Origin: Serratia proteamaculans
GTDB taxonomy: Bacteria > Pseudomonadota > Gammaproteobacteria > Enterobacterales > Enterobacteriaceae
Reading direction: 5' to 3'
NCBI RefSeq assembly: GCF_013337185.1
Contig: NZ_SWDE01000001.1
Span: forward strand, 2,046,001-2,110,000
DNA: 64,000 nucleotides
Below, piece after piece: positions 9,930-22,215 of the stretch; within the stretch, counting starts at the first letter, position 1; every line of letters starts with the position of its first letter. Under the pieces are notes generated by a model that was given only the letters and a program-made list of their open reading frames with translations, had not been told where the DNA came from and did no database searches. A program made the position numbers and the translations under genes.

Positions 9930-10904
9930 ATGAAGTATCTGAAACTGGGTAACACCGACCTGAACGTCTCACGTATCTGTCTGGGCTGCATGACCTACGG
10001 CGAACCCAGCCGTGGCAACCATGCCTGGACGTTACCGGAGGAAAGCAGCCGACCGCTGCTGAAACAGGCGCTGGATGCCGGCATCAACTTCTTTGACACC
10101 GCCAACAGCTACTCAGATGGCAGCAGTGAGGAGATCGTCGGCCAGGCACTGCGCGATTATGCCCGCCGTGACCAGGTGGTGATCGCCACCAAAGTCTATT
10201 TCCCCCTGAGTAATCTGGAACAGGGGCTGTCGCGCGCCAAAATCATGCAATCCATCGACGACAGCCTCAGGCGGCTGGGCACCGACTATGTTGATCTGTT
10301 GCAGATCCATCGTTGGGATTATGAAACGCCGCTGGAAGAAACGCTCGAAGCGTTACACGATGTGGTGAAAGCCGGTAAGGCACGCTATATCGGCGCATCG
10401 TCAATGTACGCCTGGCAGTTCGCCAAGGCGCTGTATACCGCCGATCTGCACGGCTGGACGCGCTTCGTCAGCATGCAGAACCAGTACAACCTGATCCAGC
10501 GTGAAGAAGAGCGTGAGATGTTGCCGCTGTGCGCTGCCGAGGGCATTGCAGTGCTGCCGTGGAGCCCGTTGGCACGGGGTCGCTTAACCCGCCCCTGGGG
10601 GGAAACTACTGCGCGTCTGGTCTCCGATCAGGTCGGTAAAAATCTGTACGATGAAACCGAAGGCATCGACGCCATCATTGCCGAACGCGTGGCCAGTATT
10701 GCCGAAGAGCGTGGTGTGACGCGTGCGCAAGTCGCACTGGCGTGGCTGTTGAGCAAGCCTGTCGTTAGCGCGCCGATTATCGGTGCATCACGCCATGACC
10801 ATCTGGAAGACGCCGTCGCCGCCGTCGATCTCGAGCTCACCCCAGAAGAGATTGCCGAACTGGAGACGGCCTACGTCCCACATCACGTGACAGGATTTGA
10901 ATAA
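9930..10904 (+). CDS. yajO: Aldo/keto reductase YajO
   Basis: A 324-residue AKR-superfamily (beta/alpha)8 oxidoreductase using NADPH. The catalytic tetrad region is visible: the Asp/Tyr in FFDTANSYSDGSSEE, the Lys in VIATKVYFPLS, and the His in LLQIHRWDYETPLEE. E. coli YajO has been linked to thiamine-related metabolism, with 1-deoxyxylulose 5-phosphate formation proposed; the true substrate is not firm. It has its own ribosome site (GGGAGG) and follows the dxs terminator, so it is probably transcribed separately. Its position next to dxs is conserved in E. coli. Confidence 0.92.
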   Translation: MKYLKLGNTDLNVSRICLGCMTYGEPSRGNHAWTLPEESSRPLLKQALDAGINFFDTANSYSDGSSEEIVGQALRDYARRDQVVIATKVYFPLSNLEQGLSRAKIMQSIDDSLRRLGTDYVDLLQIHRWDYETPLEETLEALHDVVKAGKARYIGASSMYAWQFAKALYTADLHGWTRFVSMQNQYNLIQREEEREMLPLCAAEGIAVLPWSPLARGRLTRPWGETTARLVSDQVGKNLYDETEGIDAIIAERVASIAEERGVTRAQVALAWLLSKPVVSAPIIGASRHDHLEDAVAAVDLELTPEEIAELETAYVPHHVTGFE

Positions 10905-10917
10905 CCAGGAGGGTTCA

Positions 10918-10943
10918 AGGGCGCAGGCATTAAACTGCGCCCT
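10918..10943. terminator. Terminator between yajO and pgpA
   Basis: AGGGCGCAG / CTGCGCCCT form a perfect 9-bp stem with an 8-base loop between convergent genes. CAAAAATC follows on the plus strand and TTGAACC on the minus strand, so the T runs are weak. Confidence 0.6.
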
Positions 10944-10949
10944 CAAAAA

Positions 10950-11444
10950 TCAGAACAGCCCAAGCGGCCAGTGGTGGCCAATCAGGTAGATGATTCCGGC
11001 GGAAAAGACCCCGGCGACAATATCGTCGACCATGATCCCCATGCCGCCGTGCACATTGCGATCAAACCAGCGGATCGGCCATGGCTTCCAGATATCCAAA
11101 ATACGGAAAATCACGAAACCTGCCGCAACCCACTGCCAGTCGTTGACCGGCAGTGCCATCAGCGTGATCCACATGCCGACAAACTCGTCCCAGACGATGC
11201 TGCCGTGGTCATGCACCTTCATATCTTTGGCGGTCTGATGGCACAGGTAGACGCCAATACAAATACTGAACATCACCAACAGCGAATACAGTTGCCATGG
11301 CAATTGGATCAACAGCAGCCAGAATGGGATCGCTGCCAGTGACCCCATGGTGCCCGGCATCACCGGCGACAGACCGCTACCAAAGCCGGTGGCCAGCAGG
11401 TGCCACGGATTGCTCATCCGCAAGCGGCGCTTAGCTTCATCCAT
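10950..11444 (-). CDS. pgpA: Phosphatidylglycerophosphatase A
   Basis: An inner-membrane lipid phosphatase that converts phosphatidylglycerol phosphate to phosphatidylglycerol. The 164-residue protein is near-identical to E. coli PgpA over the body, with family motifs GSGLSPVMPGTMGSLAAIP (about 21-39), HDHGSIVWDEFVGMWIT (about 87-103) and NVHGGMGIMVDDIVAG near the C-terminus. The start MDEAKRRLRMSNPWH lies one base beyond the thiL stop; the open frame further upstream overlaps thiL and is not used. It is the last gene of the nusB-thiL-pgpA group. Confidence 0.95.
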   Translation of the reverse strand: MDEAKRRLRMSNPWHLLATGFGSGLSPVMPGTMGSLAAIPFWLLLIQLPWQLYSLLVMFSICIGVYLCHQTAKDMKVHDHGSIVWDEFVGMWITLMALPVNDWQWVAAGFVIFRILDIWKPWPIRWFDRNVHGGMGIMVDDIVAGVFSAGIIYLIGHHWPLGLF

Positions 11445-11445
11445 G

Positions 11446-12429
11446 TTACGCCTGCCCTTCGCTGAAATGGTCGAAACCGTGCCAAGGCAGTTCCACCACT
11501 TCATCGTTGCGGTAGAACTTGATGCCTTCGGAAAGCGGGCCAATCTGACCAATACAGGTATAGTCAGCGCCCAGATGGCTTAATGCCACCTCCAGTGCAC
11601 CACGGTTGATTTCCGGTACGGTGAAGCAGAGTTCGTAATCCTCCCCGCCGGTCAACGCCCAGCGCAGCGCCTGATCGGCATCCGTATGGCTGCTTAACGC
11701 CTGCGACAGCGGCAGCTCATCGAGATTGATGCGCGCTCCACATTCGGAGGCTTTCAGCACATGCTTCAGGTCAGAAATCAGGCCGTCGGAAAGATCAATC
11801 GCCGAACTGGCCAGGTCACGCAGTGCCTGCCCCTGCAATACCCTTGGCTGAGGCCGCAGATGACGGCCAACCAGGTAATTGCGCGCCTCGGCGTCTGCTA
11901 CCTGCAAGCGTTCCTGCAGCACAGCCAGACCGGCGGCGCTGTCACCCAGCGTACCCGTGGTGTAAATCCAGTCACCGATACGCGCACCGCTGCGGGTCAA
12001 TGCCCGCCCGGCCGGGATCAGGCCGTGAATGGTTAACGTCATGCTTAACGGGCCGCGTGTCGTATCGCCGCCTATCAACTGCATACCGTAATAATTAAGT
12101 TGTTCGAACAGGCTATCGCTGAACGCCTTCAGCCAGGGTTCATTCACCTCCGGCAGGGTTAACGCCAGTGAAAGCCAGGCGGGATCGGCGCCCATGGCCG
12201 CCAGGTCGCTCAGGTTAACTGCCAGTGCTTTGTAGCCGAGATCGGCGGGATCGATATCCGCCAGGAAGTGAACGCCCGAAACGAGAGTGTCGGTACTGAC
12301 GGCCAAAAGCTGTTTTTCTGCCACTGTCAGAAGTGCGCAGTCATCTCCAATGCCCAACTGTACATCCCGGCGCAGACTCTTAAACCGGTCAAAATAGCGG
12401 GCAATGAGGTCAAATTCGCCACATGCCAT
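11446..12429 (-). CDS. thiL: Thiamine-monophosphate kinase
   Basis: ATP-dependent phosphorylation of thiamine monophosphate to the active cofactor thiamine diphosphate. The 327 residues have the PurM/AIR-synthase-like fold of the family: GIGDDCALL (about 27-35), [12 protein letters not shown] (45-56) with metal-binding aspartates, [13 protein letters not shown] (about 71-83), and the glycine-rich [10 protein letters not shown] and DLSDGL stretches. The start MACGEF equals E. coli. It runs into pgpA with a 1-base gap. A strong hairpin separates it from nusB, so it may be partly uncoupled from the riboflavin genes. Confidence 0.96.
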   Translation of the reverse strand: MACGEFDLIARYFDRFKSLRRDVQLGIGDDCALLTVAEKQLLAVSTDTLVSGVHFLADIDPADLGYKALAVNLSDLAAMGADPAWLSLALTLPEVNEPWLKAFSDSLFEQLNYYGMQLIGGDTTRGPLSMTLTIHGLIPAGRALTRSGARIGDWIYTTGTLGDSAAGLAVLQERLQVADAEARNYLVGRHLRPQPRVLQGQALRDLASSAIDLSDGLISDLKHVLKASECGARINLDELPLSQALSSHTDADQALRWALTGGEDYELCFTVPEINRGALEVALSHLGADYTCIGQIGPLSEGIKFYRNDEVVELPWHGFDHFSEGQA

Positions 12430-12449
12430 GGTCGATATTCCAATAGAAG

Positions 12450-12480
12450 AAATTAAGGCCGGGGATACCGGCCTTAATTT
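12450..12480 (-). terminator. Strong hairpin between nusB and thiL
   Basis: AAATTAAGGCCGG / CCGGCCTTAATTT form a perfect 13-bp stem with a 5-base loop. On the transcribed minus strand it is followed by TTTCTTCT, giving partial terminator character; on the plus strand a longer T run follows. Confidence 0.65.
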
Positions 12481-12481
12481 T

Positions 12482-12898
12482 TTATTTTTTCTTGCGAATG
12501 CTTGGTGCTACTTTATCCAGCACGCCATTCACAAACTTGTGGCTGTCTTCAGCGCCGAAGGTTTTCGCCAGCTCGATCGCCTCATTGATTGCCACCTTGT
12601 AAGGCACATCCTCACGCATTTTCAGCTCATACAGCGCAATACGCAGAACGGCTCTTTCTACCTGGCCCAGCTCTTCGAGCTGACGCGACAGGACAGGTGC
12701 CATCAGGCTATCCAGCAGACCTGCATTCACCGCCACGCCGGACAGCAGCTCCCGAAAATAGACGATGTCTACATCTTTGACATCTTGCTCCGACAGGAAC
12801 TGGTGTTCAACATCGGCAATGTCATTTTTAGACAACTGCCAAGAGTAAAGCGCTTGAACAGCGCACTCACGAGCGCGGCGACGAGCAGCAGGTTTCAC
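12482..12898 (-). CDS. nusB: Transcription antitermination factor NusB
   Basis: A 138-residue all-helical RNA-binding protein that pairs with NusE (S10) on boxA RNA in rRNA and phage antitermination complexes. The N-terminal [22 protein letters not shown] (about 4-25) is the arginine-rich boxA-contact region, and the C-terminal [33 protein letters not shown] block is the family signature. The length matches E. coli (139). It lies 20 bases after ribE, the usual ribE-nusB linkage. Confidence 0.97.
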   Translation of the reverse strand: MKPAARRRARECAVQALYSWQLSKNDIADVEHQFLSEQDVKDVDIVYFRELLSGVAVNAGLLDSLMAPVLSRQLEELGQVERAVLRIALYELKMREDVPYKVAINEAIELAKTFGAEDSHKFVNGVLDKVAPSIRKKK

Positions 12899-12918
12899 GG
12901 AATTCCCCTTAACTAAAT

Positions 12919-13389
12919 TCAGGCTTTAATAGCTTTGATAACATTAATCATTTCAAGTGCGGTCAGAGCCGCTTCAGCGCCTTTGTTGCCCGCTTTGGTG
13001 CCGGCACGCTCGATAGCCTGTTCGATGCTTTCGGTCGTCAGCACGCCAAAGGCAACCGGGATTTCAGTGTTCAGAGAAACACTGCCCAGGCCGGAGCTGG
13101 CTTCGCCCGCGACAAATTCGAAGTGCGCGGTGCCCCCACGGATAACGGTGCCCAGTGCAATCACTGCATCGTATTTGCCGGTGTTAGCCAGCACGCGTGC
13201 AGTCAGCGGCAATTCGTAAGCGCCCGGGACCCAGACAACGGTGATGTTGTCGTCAGCAACCTGACCAATGCGCTTGAGTGCGTCGATAGCACCTTGCAGC
13301 AGGCTGTCGTTGATGAAATTGTTAAAACGTGCAATTGCAATCGCCACACGGGCATTTGGAGTAGCAACAACACCTTCGATAACTTTCAT
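12919..13389 (-). CDS. ribE: 6,7-dimethyl-8-ribityllumazine synthase
   Basis: It condenses 5-amino-6-ribitylamino-uracil with 3,4-dihydroxy-2-butanone 4-phosphate, the penultimate step of riboflavin synthesis, as a 60-mer capsid. In the 156 residues the substrate loop [12 protein letters not shown] (about 52-63) and [16 protein letters not shown] (about 77-92, with the catalytic His) are intact. In some nomenclatures it is called ribH. It lies 119 bases from ribD and 20 bases before nusB on the same strand. Confidence 0.97.
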   Translation of the reverse strand: MKVIEGVVATPNARVAIAIARFNNFINDSLLQGAIDALKRIGQVADDNITVVWVPGAYELPLTARVLANTGKYDAVIALGTVIRGGTAHFEFVAGEASSGLGSVSLNTEIPVAFGVLTTESIEQAIERAGTKAGNKGAEAALTALEMINVIKAIKA

Positions 13390-13508
13390 GGGCTTTCCTT
13401 AAAAATGGGTTCAATACCCCGCAGGGGGGCGGATTCTATCACATTCTTTATCTGCCTGCGCGGGCGGTTTTGTAAAACGACAGCCAACCCGGCACGCAGG
13501 TTTTAAAA

Positions 13509-14618
13509 TCAGTATTTTGCTTTCAGTCGCAGCCGCAAATCAGGGCCGATTTGCCGCACTTCGCTAAAGACGAATTCCGGTGCATCGGTCAGGTGTTCAA
13601 GGCCCGGCAAATGGCACAGGCCGCGGCCATTATCACCCAACAGTTTTGGCGCGATGTACAAAATGAGCTCATCGACCAGCCCGGCCTGCAACAAGGCACC
13701 GGCCAACTGCGCGCCGGCCTCGACCCAGATGGAGTTCACCTGGCGTTTCGCCAGTTGCATCATCATCACCACCAGATCAACCCCACCGCCGTGCGCCGGG
13801 AAGGTCAGTTGCTCGACATCCTGCGGCCAAACTTGTTCATCCGGCTGCAGGCGCGCCAGCCAGGTTTGCCCCGACTGTTGAACCACCCGATGCTGTGGGG
13901 TGACGCGATTTTGGCTATCCAGAATAATGCGCAACGGTTGACGCAGGTTTTCACGCGGGTAAATACTTTGAGTCTCGGCGTCCAACTCATCCCAACGTAC
14001 CGTCAGTGACGGATCGTCAGCCAACACGGTGGCACTGGTGCTGAGAATAGCGGCGCTTTGCGCCCGCAGACGCTGAACATCCTGACGCGCCTGCGGTGAG
14101 GTGATCCATTGGCTTTCGCCGGAAGCCATCGCGGTGCGGCCATCGAGCGAGGCCCCCAGCTTCAGTTGCACATAAGGGAAGCCGGTGCGCATCCGCTTGA
14201 GGAAGCCCAGATTCACCGCTTCGGCCTCCGCCAGCATCAAACCGTGGCGTACATCCAATCCCGCCTGCTGCAGTTTGTACAGGCCGCGACCGGCGACCTC
14301 AGGATTGGGATCCTGCATCGCCGCAACCACACGGGCTACGCCGGCAGCGACCAGCGCATCGGCACAGGGCGGCGTACGGCCGTGATGGCTACAGGGTTCC
14401 AGCGTGACATAAGCGGTGGCACCACGCGCCTTTTCACCTGCCATGCGCAGCGCATGGACTTCCGCATGCGGTTCACCGGCGCGCAGATGGTAACCCTCGC
14501 CGACGATTTCGCCGTCGCGCACAATGACGCAGCCAACATTGGGGTTAGGGGCGGTAGTAAAACGCCCCAGTCGCGCCAGCTCAAAGGCGCGAGCCATATA
14601 AAATTCGTCGTTATGCAT
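13509..14618 (-). CDS. ribD: Bifunctional riboflavin deaminase/reductase RibD
   Basis: It catalyses steps 2 and 3 of riboflavin synthesis. The N-terminal zinc deaminase carries H51-A-E53 and the zinc cysteines C76 and C85 (PCSHHGRTPPC), and the C-terminal NADPH reductase covers about residues 147-369. The start MHNDEFYMARAFELARLG is supported by AAGGGG upstream and by alignment with E. coli RibD; the open frame beyond it overlaps nrdR. The 369 residues match E. coli (367). nrdR precedes it by 10 bases and ribE follows, so nrdR-ribD-ribE-nusB read as one unit. Confidence 0.96.
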   Translation of the reverse strand: MHNDEFYMARAFELARLGRFTTAPNPNVGCVIVRDGEIVGEGYHLRAGEPHAEVHALRMAGEKARGATAYVTLEPCSHHGRTPPCADALVAAGVARVVAAMQDPNPEVAGRGLYKLQQAGLDVRHGLMLAEAEAVNLGFLKRMRTGFPYVQLKLGASLDGRTAMASGESQWITSPQARQDVQRLRAQSAAILSTSATVLADDPSLTVRWDELDAETQSIYPRENLRQPLRIILDSQNRVTPQHRVVQQSGQTWLARLQPDEQVWPQDVEQLTFPAHGGGVDLVVMMMQLAKRQVNSIWVEAGAQLAGALLQAGLVDELILYIAPKLLGDNGRGLCHLPGLEHLTDAPEFVFSEVRQIGPDLRLRLKAKY

Positions 14619-14628
14619 CAAAGCCCCT

Positions 14629-15078
14629 TCAGTCCTGCAGACGGGCGATCTCTTCGCCGAATTCGCGGATATCTTCAAAGCTGCGATAAACCGAGGCAAA
14701 GCGAATATAGGCCACTTTATCCAACTTTTTCAGCGCGTCCATCACCAGGTTACCGACCAGTTTGGTCGGGACTTCACGCTCGCCGGTGGCACGCAGCTGG
14801 GATTTAATGTGGTTGATCGCGTTTTCCACGTCGTCAGAGCTGACCGGGCGTTTTTCAAGCGCCTTCAGCATGCCGCGACGCAGCTTGTCTTCGTTGAATG
14901 GCTCACGCACCTCATCGCTTTTTATCACCCGTGGCATCACCAGTTCAGCCACTTCAAAGGTGGTGAAACGTTCATTACAAACCAAACATTGGCGGCGACG
15001 GCGCACCTGCGAACCATCACCCACCAGGCGGGAATCAATGACTTTGGTATCAACGGCGGCGCAGAAAGGGCAATGCAT
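14629..15078 (-). CDS. nrdR: Transcriptional repressor NrdR
   Basis: A nucleotide-sensing repressor of ribonucleotide reductase genes. The N-terminal zinc ribbon is complete with C3, C6, C31 and C34 (MHCPFC and CLVCNERF), followed by an ATP-cone domain (about residues 49-139, [20 protein letters not shown]). The length of 149 residues is exactly that of E. coli. It is the first gene of the minus-strand nrdR-ribD group and divergent from yajI. Confidence 0.97.
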   Translation of the reverse strand: MHCPFCAAVDTKVIDSRLVGDGSQVRRRRQCLVCNERFTTFEVAELVMPRVIKSDEVREPFNEDKLRRGMLKALEKRPVSSDDVENAINHIKSQLRATGEREVPTKLVGNLVMDALKKLDKVAYIRFASVYRSFEDIREFGEEIARLQD

Positions 15079-15264
15079 AACACGTCCTGATAAACGTTTT
15101 CATAGTTAAGAACAGTTTACCCCGAAGTGCGGTTACAACAAAGGCCGTCGGCTATTTGTTGCGGAGCGCCCCTCTGAACAACGCCCCAGAAGGGCGGCGA
15201 ACATGACTTTCCCCACCAGGCGGGCTAAGCTGATAACAGGAGAAGTTGAATAGGAAATCCCACC

Positions 15265-15825
15265 ATGACAACCCGTTACCCCAAGATTTTCCTGCTCAGC
15301 ACACTGGTGCTGTTGGCAGGCTGCGCGCAAACTCGCGAAGTGCCCAAATTGCATAATCAGGTGGTTGAGCTGAACCAACAATTAACCACTCTGACTAACC
15401 AGGCCACGGCGCTGGAACAGCAAAACCAGCTGAACAGGAACTCCACCAGCGGCGTCTACCTACTGCCGGCGGCCAATAACGGCGCTCGCCTGCACAGCAG
15501 CCTCGGCGAGTTGAGCGTGTCACTCAGCCACGTAAAAACCGAGGCTAACGGCACCCAGGCCATGCTGCACGTTCGCACGCTTTCGCAGGCGTCCCTGCCG
15601 GCATTCAAGGCCATAGTAGAATGGGGCCCACTGGATGCGGCCACCGGCAAACCGCTGACTGCCGACGCGCTTTCGCAGCCGATCGCCAGTGCGGACTCGC
15701 TACTGCCCAAAACGGAATACAGTTTTGAGCTGCGATTCAGCGGCCTGACACCGGACCAACTGGGTTTTGTACGACTGCACAGCGTTGTCCCAACGGCCCA
15801 GCCGGCGGTGGTCCAGCAACATTGA
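15265..15825 (+). CDS. yajI: Putative lipoprotein, YajI-like (DUF3251 type)
   Basis: A 186-residue exported lipoprotein. The signal sequence MTTRYPKIFLLSTLVLLAGC ends in the lipobox LAGC with the acylated cysteine at 20; Ala at +2 favours the outer membrane. A heptad-like region (about 29-60, QVVELNQQLTTLTNQATALEQQNQ) could be a coiled coil, followed by a compact beta-rich domain. The name comes from position next to nrdR and general resemblance to E. coli YajI; no function is known. It is flanked downstream by a bidirectional terminator. Confidence 0.72.
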   Translation: MTTRYPKIFLLSTLVLLAGCAQTREVPKLHNQVVELNQQLTTLTNQATALEQQNQLNRNSTSGVYLLPAANNGARLHSSLGELSVSLSHVKTEANGTQAMLHVRTLSQASLPAFKAIVEWGPLDAATGKPLTADALSQPIASADSLLPKTEYSFELRFSGLTPDQLGFVRLHSVVPTAQPAVVQQH

Positions 15826-15855
15826 GCCGTCAGGTCTTTCACCAGGCTCCAGGCA

Positions 15856-15885
15856 AAAAAAGAGCGCCAACCGGCGCTCTTTTTC
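15856..15885. terminator. Bidirectional terminator between yajI and secF
   Basis: AAAAAGAGCGCC / GGCGCTCTTTTT form a perfect 12-bp stem with an AACC loop and T runs on both strands, between convergent genes. Confidence 0.9.
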
Positions 15886-15907
15886 ACTTCACTGAAAACA
15901 CAGTGAA

Positions 15908-16876
15908 TTACGGCATAATCGAAGGCTGATCGGCGCCCTCTTTTTCCACTTTCTGCTGCAGCATGTGTTCGCGTTTCATACCCAGTTTCAACGCCAGCGC
16001 GGACGCCACGTAGATAGAGGATATGGTACCGATAGACACACCAATCAGCATAGCCAGAGAGAAGCCGTGCAGCATCGCGCCGCCAAAGATGTACAGCATC
16101 AGAACCACCATCAGGGTGGTTCCGGAAGTCATCAAGGTACGGCTCAGCGTTTGGGTCAACGACACGTTCATGATTTCGTAAGGCGTACCGCGGCGGATCT
16201 TGCGGAAGTTCTCACGAATACGGTCGGAAACCACGATGCTGTCGTTCAACGAGTAACCGATAACCGACATCAATGATGCGACGATGGTCAGGTCAATCTC
16301 GATACGGAACAACGACAGCACGCCCAGGGTGATGACCACGTCGTGCGCCAACGCGATAACCGCCCCCAGCGCCAAGCGCCATTCGAAGCGGAAACCGACG
16401 TAGATCAGAATACAGATCAGCGCCACCAGCAGCGCCATGCCACCGTTTTGCGCCAGTTCGGTGCCCACGCTCGGGCCGACGAACTCAATCCTCTTCACCG
16501 TGGCGTTTTTATCAACCGAGTCGTTAATCACGCTGATGACTTTGTTACCCAGTTCCTGGCCTGCAGTGCCGATCGCCGGTGGCATACGCACCATCACGTC
16601 ACGGCTGCTGCCAAAGTTCTGAATAACCGGGTCCTGGAACCCGGCTTTTTCCAGCGTATCGCGCATCAGGTCGAGGTTGGCCGGTTGTTCCAGGCTGATT
16701 TCAATGACGGTACCGCCAGTGAAGTCCAGACCCCAGTTAAAACCACGCACCGACATAATGGCGATTGACGCGATCAGCAGCACCAGCGAGATGCCGAAGG
16801 CCACGTAATCCCAGCGCATAAAGTCATAGACTTTACGGCCGTAGTTGAGTTGTTCAACAGTATAATCCTGTGCCAC
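15908..16876 (-). CDS. secF: Protein translocase subunit SecF
   Basis: A six-transmembrane accessory subunit of the Sec translocon that with SecD uses the proton gradient to finish protein export. The 322 residues begin at a GTG (16876) with GAGGAG 7 bases upstream; the following [22 protein letters not shown] aligns with the E. coli start. The RND-family GGTVIEI segment (about 54-60), GPSVGTELA (about 136-144) and the conserved [22 protein letters not shown] loop are intact, and the C-terminal [20 protein letters not shown] matches E. coli. Ten bases separate it from secD. Confidence 0.96.
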   Translation of the reverse strand: MAQDYTVEQLNYGRKVYDFMRWDYVAFGISLVLLIASIAIMSVRGFNWGLDFTGGTVIEISLEQPANLDLMRDTLEKAGFQDPVIQNFGSSRDVMVRMPPAIGTAGQELGNKVISVINDSVDKNATVKRIEFVGPSVGTELAQNGGMALLVALICILIYVGFRFEWRLALGAVIALAHDVVITLGVLSLFRIEIDLTIVASLMSVIGYSLNDSIVVSDRIRENFRKIRRGTPYEIMNVSLTQTLSRTLMTSGTTLMVVLMLYIFGGAMLHGFSLAMLIGVSIGTISSIYVASALALKLGMKREHMLQQKVEKEGADQPSIMP

Positions 16877-16886
16877 AACGCACTCC

Positions 16887-18734
16887 TCAGATAGACAGCT
16901 TGTTAATGCGTTTGCCGCCGTAAAGCAGGTTGACGATGGCACGGGTACCGACAATCGCGGTGAACATGGACGTCGCCACACCGATTGCGGTGGTAATCGC
17001 AAAGCCTTTAATCGAACCGGTGCCCACTGCGTACAGAATAATCGCGGTGATCAGAGTGGTGATGTTGGCATCAACGATACTGGAGAACGCGCCTTTATAG
17101 CCCTCATGGATCGCCTGCTGAACGGAACGTCCGTTCTTCAGCTCTTCCTTGATACGTTCGTTAATCAGTACGTTGGCGTCGACCGCCACCGCCAGCGTCA
17201 GCACGATACCGGCAATACCCGGCATGGTCAGCGTCGCTCCCGGCAACAGGGACATCACGCCGACAATCAGCACCAGGTTGGCGACCAGCGCCGTGGTCGC
17301 GATCATGCCGAACTTACGGTACCAAACCACCATAAACACGATGGATGCCACCAGGCCCCACAAGCAGGCTTCCAAACCCTGGGTGATGTTCTGTTGTCCC
17401 AGGGTTGGGCCAATTGTACGCTCTTCCACGATCTGGATAGGCGCAATCAGCGCACCGGCGCGCAGCAGCAGCGAAAGCTGGCGTGCTTCGTTCGGGTTGC
17501 CGATACCGGTAATACGGAAGCTGTTGCCCAGACGCGACTGAATGTTCGCCACGTTGATCACTTCTTCCTGTTTCACCAGGACTGCACGACCGTTAGCGTC
17601 TTTCTTGCCGCTGTCCTTATATTCCACAAACAGGGTCGCCATCGGCTTGCCGATATTGTCCTTGGTGAAGTTGGACATGGCAGTACCGCCGGCACTGTCC
17701 AGCGAGATATTAACCTGCGGCTGGTTGTATTCGTCGGTGCTGGAGGTGGAGTCGGTGATGTGGTCACCGGTCAGGATCACGCGCTTGTACAGCACAACCG
17801 GCTGGCCTTCACGAGTGTCTTTTACCTCGGAGTCACCAGGCACGCGGCCGTTGGCTGCCGCAGTGGCGTCCGCGTTGGTGTTAACCAGACGGAATTCCAG
17901 TGTCGCAGTCGCACCCAGGATTTCTTTGGCGCGAGCGGTGTCCTGAATACCCGGCAGTTCGACCACGATGCGGTCAGAACCCTGGCGTTGTACCAGCGGT
18001 TCGGCAACGCCGAGCTGGTTAACACGGTTACGCAGGATAGTGATGTTCTGCTGCACCGCATACTCACGCGCTTCGCTCAGGCGGGCATCCGTCAAGTTGG
18101 CTTTCAGAGTATTGGTGCCGTTGGCAGAGAACACCATGTCACGTTGGCGCGGGCCAAGGTAGCTGATGGCCTGATCGCGGGCAGCATCGTCACGGAAACG
18201 CACTTCCACGCCGTTGTTGTCCAGCTTGCGGATAGACGCATAAGGAATGCCCTTTTCACGCAGCTCGCTGCGCAGGGTGTCCATGGTCTGTTCCTGCAGC
18301 TTGCTCAGCGCAGTGTCCATGTCCACTTCCATCAGGAAGTGCACACCGCCACGCAGGTCCAGACCGAGTTTCATCGGTTCGGCGCCCAGCATGGCCAACC
18401 AGGCCGGCGTTGCCGGAGCCAGGTTCAGTGCCACAACAAACTTGTCGCCCAGCTCCGCCATCAAGGCTTCACGGGCGCGCAGCTGAATATCAGGATTGCT
18501 AAAGCGAGCCAGGATGGCGCCATTTTCCAGCGCAATCGACTTGCTCGCGATCTTGTCTTTTTCTAATACGGTACGGACTTGGTCCAGCGTAGTTTCACTG
18601 GCGGCGACACCGCGCGCGCCAGTGATCTGTACAGCCGGATCCTCACCATAGAGGTTGGGAAGCGCATAAAGCAGACCGACGATGATCACGACGATCAGCA
18701 TCAGATACTTCCACAAAGGATAACGGTTTAGCAC
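16887..18734 (-). CDS. secD: Protein translocase subunit SecD
   Basis: The large partner of SecF: six membrane segments with a large periplasmic P1 domain that moves exported chains outward, driven by protons. The 615 residues equal E. coli SecD. Visible are the N-terminal anchor [18 protein letters not shown], the [16 protein letters not shown] motif near 120, and the TM4 region [25 protein letters not shown] with the conserved Asp used in proton transfer. It lies in the yajC-secD-secF operon (gaps of 25 and 10 bases). Confidence 0.97.
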   Translation of the reverse strand: MLNRYPLWKYLMLIVVIIVGLLYALPNLYGEDPAVQITGARGVAASETTLDQVRTVLEKDKIASKSIALENGAILARFSNPDIQLRAREALMAELGDKFVVALNLAPATPAWLAMLGAEPMKLGLDLRGGVHFLMEVDMDTALSKLQEQTMDTLRSELREKGIPYASIRKLDNNGVEVRFRDDAARDQAISYLGPRQRDMVFSANGTNTLKANLTDARLSEAREYAVQQNITILRNRVNQLGVAEPLVQRQGSDRIVVELPGIQDTARAKEILGATATLEFRLVNTNADATAAANGRVPGDSEVKDTREGQPVVLYKRVILTGDHITDSTSSTDEYNQPQVNISLDSAGGTAMSNFTKDNIGKPMATLFVEYKDSGKKDANGRAVLVKQEEVINVANIQSRLGNSFRITGIGNPNEARQLSLLLRAGALIAPIQIVEERTIGPTLGQQNITQGLEACLWGLVASIVFMVVWYRKFGMIATTALVANLVLIVGVMSLLPGATLTMPGIAGIVLTLAVAVDANVLINERIKEELKNGRSVQQAIHEGYKGAFSSIVDANITTLITAIILYAVGTGSIKGFAITTAIGVATSMFTAIVGTRAIVNLLYGGKRINKLSI

Positions 18735-18759
18735 GGCAATTCCCTTCGGGAAAACAAAA

Positions 18760-19092
18760 TTACAGGGCCTTCATGGTACCTTTCGGCAGAACGGCCGCCA
18801 CGAAGTCACGCTTGATCATCACTTCCGTGGTGTCGTTCAGCGCAATAGCGATGATGCCGGTGTCAGCCACTTTGGTCACGCGGCCGATCAGGCCACCGGT
18901 GGTCAGCACTTCATCACCCTTGCCGATCGAATCCATCAGTTTTTTGTGCTCTTTAGCGCGTTTCTGCTGTGGACGCAGGATCATGAAATAGAAAATCAGG
19001 CCAAAAACTACCAGCATAATGATCAGAGAGTACGGGCTTCCCTGAGACGGAGCTCCTGCGGATGCGACGGCGTCAGAAATGAAAAAGCTCAT
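18760..19092 (-). CDS. yajC: Sec translocon accessory protein YajC
   Basis: A 110-residue single-span membrane protein associated with SecDF-YidC. The hydrophobic segment [19 protein letters not shown] (about 22-40) is followed by the hallmark [28 protein letters not shown] cytoplasmic stretch. It is the first of yajC-secD-secF and lies 33 bases after tgt, so queA-tgt-yajC-secDF can form one transcript. Confidence 0.97.
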   Translation of the reverse strand: MSFFISDAVASAGAPSQGSPYSLIIMLVVFGLIFYFMILRPQQKRAKEHKKLMDSIGKGDEVLTTGGLIGRVTKVADTGIIAIALNDTTEVMIKRDFVAAVLPKGTMKAL

Positions 19093-19125
19093 TGAAATTC
19101 CCTCATTAAGTTATCAATTATTAAT

Positions 19126-21398
<2,273 letters not shown>

Positions 21399-21495
21399 GG
21401 CTATTCACTTCTTCAATATGGGATTGGTCATTAAAAAACAGGCGGCCTAGTCTAAAGCTGCGGGCGGTCAGCGGCAAGAAATAAGGAGGATTTGC

Positions 21496-21522
21496 ATGAG
21501 TTGCGTTATAGTTGCCGGATGA
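21496..21522 (+). CDS. Candidate 8-residue leader peptide coupled to acpH
   Basis: ATG AGT TGC... encodes MSCVIVAG and then TGA. AAGGAGGA lies 5 bases before the ATG, the best ribosome site in this stretch, while acpH itself has none. The TGA shares bases with the acpH ATG (GGATGA), a classic stop-restart overlap. I infer that ribosomes loaded here reinitiate on acpH. An alternative reading is a TTG start for acpH at 21492, but that would leave only 1-2 bases after the ribosome site. Confidence 0.55.
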   Translation: MSCVIVAG

Positions 21523-22100
21523 ATTATCTCGCTCATCTCCATTTAGCCTCACTGGCGGAAAGCTCGTTGCTGGGCAATCTGTTGGCCGACTTCGTGCGCG
21601 GCAACCCTGCCGGCGAGTACGATCCCGCCGTGGTGGCCGGCATTATGATGCACCGCCGCGTCGATGTGCTGACCGACAGCCTGCCGCAGGTAAGAGCCTG
21701 CCGCGCCTATTTCTCGGAAGAACACCGGCGCGTAGCCCCCATCACGCTTGACGTAGTGTGGGATCACTTCCTGGCACGTCACTGGCAACAGTTGGAACCT
21801 TCCCTCAGCCTGCAGGGGTTTATCCAGCAGGCCCAGGGTCAAATCCTGCCGCATTTGCCGCTGACGCCGCCACGCTTTCAGAATCTGAACGGCTATTTAT
21901 GGCCGGAACGCTGGCTGGAGCGCTACGCCGAACTGCCGTTTATCGGTAACGTGCTGGCAGGCATGGCCAGCCGACGTCCGCGCCTGGCCGCACTGGCCGG
22001 CTCCTTCGCCGACGTGGAGCGCAACTATCATCAGCTTGAAACACAATTCTGGCAGTTTTACCCACAGATGATGCAGCAGGCCAAAGACAAGCAGCTGTAA
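21519..22100 (+). CDS. acpH: ACP phosphodiesterase (acyl carrier protein hydrolase)
   Basis: It hydrolyses the 4'-phosphopantetheine arm from holo-ACP. The 193-residue HD-superfamily protein is close to E. coli Acp[31 protein letters not shown] at the start, the [10 protein letters not shown] metal-site region (about 46-55) and the WDHFLARHW motif (about 79-87). The ATG at 21519 aligns with the E. coli start and has no ribosome site of its own; see the overlapping leader. It is divergent from queA. Confidence 0.92.
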   Translation: MNYLAHLHLASLAESSLLGNLLADFVRGNPAGEYDPAVVAGIMMHRRVDVLTDSLPQVRACRAYFSEEHRRVAPITLDVVWDHFLARHWQQLEPSLSLQGFIQQAQGQILPHLPLTPPRFQNLNGYLWPERWLERYAELPFIGNVLAGMASRRPRLAALAGSFADVERNYHQLETQFWQFYPQMMQQAKDKQL

Positions 22101-22215
22101 GGTCAAGCCAAAGCCTTTGAAAATGCGATGCTTTACAAGAAATTGCTTTTTAAGCCTTGCCCTTTTATGGGAAAAGGTTATTTTTAAAGACTGCTAAATT
22201 TAATCACCGACTTTG

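Noticed and set aside
17106-18566. 486-codon plus-strand open frame opposite secD
   Set aside because: Antisense to conserved secD with low-complexity His/Gln/Arg composition and no ribosome site; a frame shadow.
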